From an uncultured Chitinophagaceae bacterium (GTDB taxonomy: Bacteria; Bacteroidota; Bacteroidia; Chitinophagales; Chitinophagaceae), in NCBI GenBank assembly GCA_903870685.1, contig CAIQDX010000095.1, positions 1 to 64,000 on the forward strand: a DNA stretch of 64,000 bases. The letters are read 5' to 3'. The stretch's first letter is position 1, and each line of letters starts with the position of its first letter. Shown here in pieces: positions 17,786-24,150 of the stretch. A model generated the notes under the pieces. The model did not search any database, was not told the DNA's origin, and saw nothing but the letters and a program-made list of their open reading frames with translations. The position numbers were made by a program, and so were the translations under genes.

Positions 17786-18760
17786 TCATTTAGCATTCAA
17801 AATTTCCGAAAGCACTGCTTGTGCCGCCCACACTCGATTTCCGGCCTGCTGCGTAACAATACTATTTTTACTATCTAATATTTCATCACTTAATTCTACA
17901 TTTCTTCTAACCGGTAAACAATGCATCACTTTTGCCCCGCCATTGGCTGGGTTGGTTAATTTTAATTTCTCGTTCGTTAACATCCATGAAGGATCGTTCT
18001 CATAAATTTTTCCGTAATCAGTATAAGTACTCCAGTTTTTTACATACACATAATCTGCATCTTTCAATGCTTCATCCTGATTCTTAGTTATAGTTGCACC
18101 TTTTGTAAACTGTTCAGCTAATTCATAATCTTCCGGATGAGTAATTACAAAATCAGCTTCGCCCCAAGCATTTATCCATTGGGCAAAACTATTTGCAACG
18201 CACTGTGGTAAAGGTTTTATATGCGGAGCCCAGGTTAGTACAATTTTTAGTCGTGAGTTGCGAGTCGTGAGTCGTGAGTCTTCCTGAATTGTTATAATAT
18301 CGGTTAACGATTGTAATGGATGCAATGTTGCACTTTCTAAACTCACCACAGGAACGCCAGCATATTTTATAAATTGATTGATGAACATTTCGCTGTAATC
18401 ATCATCTCTGTTATTTAAAGATGGAAATGTTCTTATTGCCAACACATCAAAATAATTTCCGAGAATTGGTGCAGCATCTTTTACATGTTCAACAGTATTG
18501 CCACTCATGATGGCACCTTCTTCAAATTCTAAAGTCCAACCTTCTTTGTCAACATTAAAAACAATGGCTTCCATTCCCAAATTACTTGCTGCAACCTGAG
18601 TGCTTAAACGTGTACGTAAACTTGGATTTAAAAATAATAATCCAATACGTTTGCCTGCTCCCAAAGCCTTATCGGCAAAGGGATTTGCCTTATACGCCAA
18701 TGCTTTTTTTACCAAAGCATTGATGTCGGGCACATCGTTTACTGAAATAAATTGTTTCAC
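17786..18760 (-). CDS. argF': N-acyl-ornithine carbamoyltransferase (SOTCase/AOTCase type)
   Basis: This 324-residue carbamoyltransferase acts on N-succinyl- or N-acetylornithine instead of free ornithine. The carbamoyl-phosphate motif is FLNPSLRTRLSTQ, not the STRTR of true ArgF. VVSLESATLHPLQSL and MHCLPVRRNVE resemble the Bacteroides succinylornithine enzyme. An in-frame heptad repeat (18249-18283) encodes DSRLTTRNSRLK just after the LTDIITIQE helix, so about ten extra residues form a surface loop. A 17-bp repeat overlaps the 3' end of the gene. It is placed between argD and argB; this enzyme means the operon makes N-acylcitrulline as an intermediate. Confidence 0.93.
   Translation of the reverse strand: MKQFISVNDVPDINALVKKALAYKANPFADKALGAGKRIGLLFLNPSLRTRLSTQVAASNLGMEAIVFNVDKEGWTLEFEEGAIMSGNTVEHVKDAAPILGNYFDVLAIRTFPSLNNRDDDYSEMFINQFIKYAGVPVVSLESATLHPLQSLTDIITIQEDSRLTTRNSRLKIVLTWAPHIKPLPQCVANSFAQWINAWGEADFVITHPEDYELAEQFTKGATITKNQDEALKDADYVYVKNWSTYTDYGKIYENDPSWMLTNEKLKLTNPANGGAKVMHCLPVRRNVELSDEILDSKNSIVTQQAGNRVWAAQAVLSEILNAK
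17787..17803. repeat. ATTCAA-type repeat at the 3' end of argF'
   Basis: CATTTAGCATTCAAAAT matches, base for base, part of the repeat in argH (reverse strand of 15416-15449). It supplies the last codons and the stop of argF'. Confidence 0.6.
18249..18283 (-). repeat. In-frame heptad repeat inside argF'
   Basis: Read on the minus strand this is ACTCACG in four near-perfect copies (one is ACTCGCA). It inserts DSRLTTRNSRL into the enzyme without a frameshift. Confidence 0.8.
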
Positions 18761-18808
18761 TGTTTTTTATATTTATGTACTTAGCTATAGAATAAATATT
18801 TAGCTTCT

Positions 18809-18889
18809 GTTGCGTCGCACACTTGTACTGTAACAAATACTTCAACTTTTTTACCACAAAGTTCAGAACGTTGAAGTGTGCGACGCAAT
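18809..18889. repeat. REP-like composite element (paired inverted arms)
   Basis: The left arm at 18809-18830 is the TACAAG variant in reverse. The right arm at 18864-18889 is the TTGAAG variant. Together they form an imperfect 81-bp inverted repeat with a 33-bp centre. The sequence following the right arm, TCGATGCCATGAAA, is shared with the composite at 32756-32827. It lies between argF' and argD. Confidence 0.8.
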
Positions 18890-18929
18890 AGTCGATGCCA
18901 TGAAAAATAAAAGCCCGTCAACAAAAAAA

Positions 18930-20090
18930 TTACGCTTCTACTTTTTGTTCTTCTTTTATTGCAGCGATCGTATCATTCAACGCATCTAAAAATTCGTCCA
19001 CTTGTTTTCTAGTAACTGCCAATGAAGGTAACAAACGAATTACGTTTGGTTTTGCTTCGCCGGTAAAAATAAAATGATCGAACAATAATTTTTTCTTCAG
19101 GTCTTTTAATTCTTCGGGAACATCAAAGCCAATCATCAAACCTTTGCCGCGAACATTTTTTATTGCATCAATTGATTTTAATTTATTGATGAGATACATG
19201 CCGCGTTGTTTTGCCATACTAATTAAATTCTCATCTTCTATTACTTCCAGCACAGCCAATGCAGCAGCACATGCCAAATGATTTCCGCCAAATGTTGTTC
19301 CCAACATTCCATGCTTTGGTTTAATGTGTGGCGCAATTAAAATGCCACCAATCGGAAATCCATTTCCCATTCCTTTTGCCATGGTATAAACATCAGCATT
19401 CACTCCTGCATAATCATGAGAAAAAAATTGTCCGCTTCTTCCGTAACCGCATTGAACACTATCGGCAATATAAACTGCATTGTATTTATCGCACAATGTT
19501 CTGATCAATTGTAAGAAAGATTCATTTGCAATATTTATTCCGCCAACACCTTGAATCCCTTCAACAATAACTGAAGAAATTTGTTTGTGATGTTTTTCAA
19601 AACATTCCTGCAAAGCCGCTTCATCATTGAATGGTAGAAAAATAACATTGTCTGTTTCATTAACCGGAGCAACTATATTTTTATTATCAGTTGCAGCAAC
19701 TGCCAATGAAGTTCTTCCATGAAAGGATTTAGAAAATGCAATAATTTTTTTCTTGTTGTTATGAAATGATGCAAGCTTCAATGCATTTTCATTTGCTTCA
19801 GCACCACTGTTGCAAAGGAATAATTGATAATCTTCTTTGCCGCTTACTTTTCCTAATTTTTCAGCTAATTCCACTTGCAATGGAATATTAATTGAGTTTG
19901 AATAGAAAGCAATTTTTTCTAATTGATCTTCAATTCTTTTCACCCAATGCGGATGTGTATGTCCGATGCTAATCACAGCATGACCGCCATACATATCTAG
20001 ATATTGCACACCATTTTCATCCCAAACATAACTGCCTTGTGCTTTAGTAATGGTGATGTTGTTAAGCGGATAAACGTCGAATAGAGTCAT
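18930..20090 (-). CDS. argD: Acetylornithine aminotransferase
   Basis: This 386-residue PLP enzyme (class III aminotransferase) converts N-acyl-glutamate semialdehyde to N-acyl-ornithine with glutamate as amino donor. SGAEANENALKLA is the phosphate-binding segment, SVIVEGIQGVGG and IADSVQCGYGRSG contain the PLP-ring contacts, and the Schiff-base lysine is in AKGMGNGFPIGG. The family would have DEVQ where this protein has DSVQ: the aspartate that contacts PLP is kept and the next residue is changed. The gene lies between the four-helix cassette and the composite repeat upstream of argF'. Assignment as argD rests on operon context. Confidence 0.93.
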   Translation of the reverse strand: MTLFDVYPLNNITITKAQGSYVWDENGVQYLDMYGGHAVISIGHTHPHWVKRIEDQLEKIAFYSNSINIPLQVELAEKLGKVSGKEDYQLFLCNSGAEANENALKLASFHNNKKKIIAFSKSFHGRTSLAVAATDNKNIVAPVNETDNVIFLPFNDEAALQECFEKHHKQISSVIVEGIQGVGGINIANESFLQLIRTLCDKYNAVYIADSVQCGYGRSGQFFSHDYAGVNADVYTMAKGMGNGFPIGGILIAPHIKPKHGMLGTTFGGNHLACAAALAVLEVIEDENLISMAKQRGMYLINKLKSIDAIKNVRGKGLMIGFDVPEELKDLKKKLLFDHFIFTGEAKPNVIRLLPSLAVTRKQVDEFLDALNDTIAAIKEEQKVEA

Positions 20091-20113
20091 AAGTTTTAAG
20101 TGATAAGTTTTAC
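20091..20113. repeat. Left flank repeat of the four-helix-bundle cassette
   Basis: AAGTTTTAAGTGATAAGTTT, repeats of the unit AAGTT(T/A)TAAG, lies directly after the argD start codon. The stop codon of the four-helix gene falls inside it. It is approximately the reverse complement of the block at 20476-20505. Confidence 0.65.
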
Positions 20114-20475
20114 GTAGTTGGCGATTTTCTTACTTTATTGATTAAAGCAATCAACATGCCTTTTACTTCATTAATAATATTATATAGTGTATGAAATTTT
20201 TCTTCCGTTAAATAATTTAAGTCTTTACTAAGTATCAAAAAGTATTCAGCTTCATTAGCAGAACCCAAAGCAATATTTAAGAAATGAGCAAACTCAGCAT
20301 TTGTGTTTTTACCGCATCCTTCCGCAATATTTGCAGGCACTGATGAGGCAGCTCGTCGTAACTGATTAGTTAAACTATACATTTCTTCTTTAGGAAAAGA
20401 CTTTGTCTCCTCATATACATTCAATGTAAAGAGTTGAGCTTTTTCCCAAACTTTTAAATCTTTATAGTTCTGCAT
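20110..20475 (-). CDS. Four-helix-bundle protein (23S rRNA intervening-sequence type)
   Basis: This 121-residue protein is all-helical and matches the four-helix-bundle family named for proteins coded by intervening sequences in 23S rRNA genes. The signature is visible as YKDLKVWEKAQLF at the N-terminus and LRRAASSVPANIAEGCGKN in the second helix. The function of these proteins is unresolved; related ones act as nucleic-acid-binding partners of reverse transcriptases in diversity-generating retroelements, and none of those is in this window. The gene interrupts argC and argD and is bounded on both sides by inverted AAGTTTTAAG-type repeats, so it looks like a small inserted cassette. Confidence 0.9.
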   Translation of the reverse strand: MQNYKDLKVWEKAQLFTLNVYEETKSFPKEEMYSLTNQLRRAASSVPANIAEGCGKNTNAEFAHFLNIALGSANEAEYFLILSKDLNYLTEEKFHTLYNIINEVKGMLIALINKVRKSPTT

Positions 20476-20505
20476 ACTTATAACTTAATACTTACAACTT
20501 AAAAC
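20476..20505. repeat. Right flank repeat of the four-helix-bundle cassette
   Basis: ACTTATAACTTAATACTTAC followed by AACTTAAAAC. Its reverse complement matches the left flank at 20091-20113. The argC stop lies inside it. Confidence 0.65.
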
Positions 20506-21479
20506 CCTGTCGCTTTAAGTTTTAAACCCATTGTTTCTTCCAATCCAAAAATTAAATTCATATTCTGCAAAGCCTGTCCTGATGCGCCTTTCAGCAGATT
20601 GTCAATTGCCGAATGAATTGCAATTTTATTTCCTTGCTTTTCAATATGAATTAAACATTTATTAGTGTTCACTACTTGTTTCAGATCGATCATTGTATCA
20701 CTAACAAAAGTAAATGCTGCATCTTTATAATACTCTTTGAAAATTTGTTTCACTTCTTCCAATGGTAATGAAGTATCAACAACCGAAGTAACATAAATAC
20801 CTCTTGTAAAATCGCCGCGCCAAGGAACAAAATGAACATGCACACCATCATTGTCCTGCAACTGAATTAAGCTTTGATGTATTTCATGAATATGCTGATG
20901 TTGTAAAGTTTTATAAGCTGAAATATTATTTGCTCTCCAGCTAAAATGTGATGTATTACTTAAACTTTGTCCGGCACCGGTGCTTCCTGTAATGCCCGTG
21001 GTATATACATCTCCGAGCACACCGGCATTTGCCAATGGCAATAATCCTAATTGAATTGCTGTTGCAAAACAACCGGGATTGGCAATATTTTTTGCTGATT
21101 GAATTGCTGTTTTATTCAACTCCGGTATTCCATATACAAACTTGCGATTACCGATTATTGAATTATCATTTAACCTGAAATCTTGTGAGAGATCAATGAT
21201 TTTTATTTTCTCGTTGATTGTATTTGCATCTAAAAATTTCTTTGCATCACCATGTCCAACACATAAAAACAAAACATCAATATCATCACTTAATTCGCTC
21301 GAAAATTTTAATTCAGTTTCACCAATTAAATCGGCATGCACATTACTTACAGGATTTCCGGCATTGCTTAAACTATTAATAAAACTAATTTCTACCTGCG
21401 GATGATTGATCAATAAACGAATCAATTCACCACCAGTATAACCTGCGCCACCAATAATTCCTACGTTTATCTTTTTCAT
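20499..21479 (-). CDS. argC: N-acetyl-gamma-glutamyl-phosphate reductase
   Basis: This 326-residue NADPH-dependent enzyme reduces the acyl-phosphate made by ArgB. The Rossmann motif is GIIGGAGYTGGELIRLL, the catalytic cysteine is in ANPGCFATAI, and HFVPWRGDFTRGIYVT is the conserved region near the active-site histidine. It is slightly shorter than many ArgC proteins but complete. It follows the cupin gene by one base and is followed by the inserted four-helix cassette whose repeat forms its last codons and stop. Confidence 0.95.
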   Translation of the reverse strand: MKKINVGIIGGAGYTGGELIRLLINHPQVEISFINSLSNAGNPVSNVHADLIGETELKFSSELSDDIDVLFLCVGHGDAKKFLDANTINEKIKIIDLSQDFRLNDNSIIGNRKFVYGIPELNKTAIQSAKNIANPGCFATAIQLGLLPLANAGVLGDVYTTGITGSTGAGQSLSNTSHFSWRANNISAYKTLQHQHIHEIHQSLIQLQDNDGVHVHFVPWRGDFTRGIYVTSVVDTSLPLEEVKQIFKEYYKDAAFTFVSDTMIDLKQVVNTNKCLIHIEKQGNKIAIHSAIDNLLKGASGQALQNMNLIFGLEETMGLKLKATGF

Positions 21480-21480
21480 T

Positions 21481-21828
21481 TTATAAATTAATTCTGTCGT
21501 TAATTGTTGAAGGTTGAGAACTTAAAATAAATTCCAGATCATCTTTTGTATTATTAATGATTCTATGTTTTGATCCAGCCTTAATATGTAACCCTTCCTG
21601 TTCTTTTACTTCAATTGTTTTGTTATCTATTTCAAAAGTTGCAATTCCTTTTAAAATAAAAAAGAATTGTTGCGATTTTTGATGATAATGTAAATCTTCT
21701 GAACTGCCCGCCGGCATTCGTTCTTGCTTAATTGATAAACTTTCATCTTCAACCAAATTCCATCCATCACATGCATTGCCCCATTGATAATGTTTCAAAG
21801 AATCATATTTCGAAACAACTTTATTCAC
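21481..21828 (-). CDS. Small cupin protein in the arginine operon
   Basis: This 115-residue single-domain cupin has motif 1 in GSSEDLHYHQKSQQFFFILKG, with two histidines and a glutamine where a glutamate often sits, and motif 2 in LHIKAGSKHRIINN. It probably binds a metal. Such proteins can be enzymes, epimerases or small sensors, and no choice is possible here. Its start overlaps the end of argG by 8 bp, and argC follows 1 bp after its stop, so it is a tightly coupled member of the operon. Confidence 0.8.
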   Translation of the reverse strand: MNKVVSKYDSLKHYQWGNACDGWNLVEDESLSIKQERMPAGSSEDLHYHQKSQQFFFILKGIATFEIDNKTIEVKEQEGLHIKAGSKHRIINNTKDDLEFILSSQPSTINDRINL

Positions 21829-23011
21829 TCTCTTTTACTTTATGAAATATTGAAACCTGATTGCCAAATATTTTACTAAAGCCTCTAACATCTTCACCGG
21901 TAAATCCTGTATGCATTTCTCCATACTTTCCAAATTTTGCACTCATCAGATCATACTTACTTTCTATTCCGATAATTTGAAAATGGTATGGTTGCAACAA
22001 AACAAATGTATCACCGGTAACTTGTTCTTGTGTGCTGATAAAAAATGCTTCAATATCTCTCATCACCGGATCTAATATTTGTCCTTCGTGTAACCAGTTG
22101 CCATAAAATAATGCTAACTGATCTTTCCAGTTTAATTGCCATTTTGTAAGCACATGTTTTTCCAAAGCATGATGCGCTTTTAATATAACCATTGGAGCAG
22201 CTGCTTCAAAACCAACACGACCTTTAATTCCAATAATAGTATCACCCACATGAATATCTCTTCCAATTCCAAAAGGGCCTGCAATTGTTTGTAAATATTG
22301 AATGGCTTCAGTTGGATGAGAAAATTGTTTATCATTAATTGCTGTCAACTCACCTTTTACAAAACTTAATTTTACTTCTTCGCTTTCGGTTTTGGTTACT
22401 TGCGTGGGCCAGGCTTCTTCGGGTAAAATTCCTTTGCTGTTTAAAGTTTCTTTACCACCAACACTTGTTCCCCATAAACCTTTGTTGATTGAATAAACTG
22501 CTTTCGCAAAATTCATATCAACACCTTTACTTTTTAAATAAGTGATTTCTTCTTCGCGACTTAATTTTAAATCACGAATTGGAGTAATTATTTCAACACC
22601 CGGAATCATGATGTGAAATATCATATCGAAACGTACCTGATCATTTCCTGCACCGGTACTTCCATGTGCTACTGCATCGGCATTTAATTTTTTTGCATGT
22701 TCGGCAATATGCAATGCCTGACTTAATCTTTCAGCACTAACGCTTAACGGATAAGTATTATTCTTCAACACATTTCCGAATATCAAATATTTGATGATGC
22801 TGTCGTAATAACCTTTTACAGCATCAACTGTTGTATGCGTTTTTACGCCCAATTTATATGCGTGTGATTCAATCTTTTTTAATTCATCTTCATTGAAACC
22901 ACCTGTGTTTACAATAATGCTATGCACTTCGTAACCTTTTTCTTCAAAATGTTTTACGCAGAATGTGGTATCTAATCCGCCACTGAATCCTAGAACTACT
23001 TTTTTTGCCAT
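21821..23011 (-). CDS. argG: Argininosuccinate synthase
   Basis: This 396-residue enzyme joins citrulline and aspartate using ATP. The PP-loop is GFSGGLDTTFC at the N-terminus, and GSTGAGNDQVRFD is the aspartate/citrulline site. It is of the Bacteroidota type, with a divergent C-terminal half. It follows the GNAT gene by 60 bp and is the first enzyme gene of the classical pathway in the operon. Confidence 0.95.
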   Translation of the reverse strand: MAKKVVLGFSGGLDTTFCVKHFEEKGYEVHSIIVNTGGFNEDELKKIESHAYKLGVKTHTTVDAVKGYYDSIIKYLIFGNVLKNNTYPLSVSAERLSQALHIAEHAKKLNADAVAHGSTGAGNDQVRFDMIFHIMIPGVEIITPIRDLKLSREEEITYLKSKGVDMNFAKAVYSINKGLWGTSVGGKETLNSKGILPEEAWPTQVTKTESEEVKLSFVKGELTAINDKQFSHPTEAIQYLQTIAGPFGIGRDIHVGDTIIGIKGRVGFEAAAPMVILKAHHALEKHVLTKWQLNWKDQLALFYGNWLHEGQILDPVMRDIEAFFISTQEQVTGDTFVLLQPYHFQIIGIESKYDLMSAKFGKYGEMHTGFTGEDVRGFSKIFGNQVSIFHKVKESE

Positions 23012-23071
23012 GACTAAAAATATTATCTGTTGAAAGAAATTATTTTAAATAGAAAACAGAAAAGCTAAAGC

Positions 23072-23752
23072 CTATTTTTGATTGGAAGAGTTTCCATTAT
23101 CTTTTTTTAAAAATGGTTTTAATAATTTCCATTGTTTAAATCGGACTAAACGTTCGAAACCTTTTTTATTTTCTTCGAAAAATTCTTTTGTTTCTTTTGG
23201 TTCGTAATGATCTTTGGGATCAAATAACATGGCCGTGCACATGCAATTTTTTCTTTCCTTACTCATCAAAATATCATAGTTCACACAACTCTTACAACCA
23301 GCCCAAAATGTTTCATCATCTGTTAATTCCGAATAAGTAACCGGCTCGTAACCCAATTCGCTGTTGATTTTCATCACAGCCAATCCGGTTGTTAAACCAA
23401 ATATTTTTGAATCGGGATACTTTTCTCGTGATAAATTAAATATTTTTTGTTTTATCTGTTTTGCAACACCGCTCTTTCTAAACTCCGGTGTAACAATCAA
23501 TCCACTATTCGCAACAAATTTTCCATGACTCCATTCTTCAATATAACAAAAGCCAACCCACTGGCCGGTATGCGTAACAGCAATAACTGCTTTGCCTTCC
23601 AGCATTTTTCCTGCAACATATTCAGGAGAGCGTTTTGCGATACCAGTTCCACGAGCCATTGCCGATGATTCCATTTCATCAGTAATACGTTTTGCATAAT
23701 GCGTATCTAAATGATCTGCTACACGAATAATGATTTGTTGTTGATTCTCCAC
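23072..23752 (-). CDS. GNAT acyltransferase heading the arginine operon
   Basis: This 226-residue protein has a GNAT fold: GQWVGFCYIEEWSHGKFVAN, the acceptor strand LIVTPEFRKSGVAKQIKQKI (the acyl-CoA loop reads RKSGVAK) and GLTTGLAVMKINSELGY. A C-terminal segment with CKSC and CMC cysteine pairs could bind metal. The start is GTG at 23752; the next ATG lies well inside the domain. No argA or argJ is present in the window, and this gene is first in the arginine operon, so it is the best candidate for the missing N-acylglutamate synthase. That role is inferred from position only. Confidence 0.8.
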   Translation of the reverse strand: MENQQQIIIRVADHLDTHYAKRITDEMESSAMARGTGIAKRSPEYVAGKMLEGKAVIAVTHTGQWVGFCYIEEWSHGKFVANSGLIVTPEFRKSGVAKQIKQKIFNLSREKYPDSKIFGLTTGLAVMKINSELGYEPVTYSELTDDETFWAGCKSCVNYDILMSKERKNCMCTAMLFDPKDHYEPKETKEFFEENKKGFERLVRFKQWKLLKPFLKKDNGNSSNQK

Positions 23753-24103
23753 TTTTTATTGCAACTATTAGGAATGATAAATTTGAGTAAATACACGATG
23801 GGCTTTTTAATTAATGGTATGCCCTTTCTTGCCGAAGATTACGGCAATAAATATTAGATACGAGGTCGTCGTAATAAATAAAGAAAGTTAGAATTACATA
23901 CGCCATTACCAATACCTGTAAATGCAGGATGGTTAGCCGATAATTGAGTATGTGTTGTTATCTTTTTCAATTGATTGTTCAAAATAAAAAGGTGAACAAA
24001 TTTTATAAGGCTGTAAAAGTATAACAGTTTACAATAAATGGGGATTTTTTTTTCTTAAATTTTATGATTGATCAAATTCTATCATTTGAATTGCTATAAA
24101 TAA
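23753..24103. other. Non-coding region upstream of the arginine operon
   Basis: This AT-rich intergenic region should contain the arginine operon promoter. Only weak structure is visible: a 6-bp hairpin TTGCCG / CGGCAA at 23829-23847. I could not identify a convincing ARG box or any leader ORF. Confidence 0.5.
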
Positions 24104-24135
24104 AAAGAGCTGTTTCATATTCGAAACAACTCTTT
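24104..24135 (-). terminator. Terminator after the outer-membrane barrel gene
   Basis: A 13-bp stem with one mismatch (24104-24116 with 24123-24135) has a 6-nt loop, and on the minus strand it is followed by TTTTTATTTATA. It lies 15 bp past the stop of the barrel gene. Confidence 0.85.
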
Positions 24136-24150
24136 ATAAATTAAAATTTT

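Noticed and set aside
18809-18889. Composite repeat considered as an integron attC site or IS remnant
   Set aside because: No integrase, no attC core (GTTRRRY) and no transposase; other copies show it is a REP-like family member.
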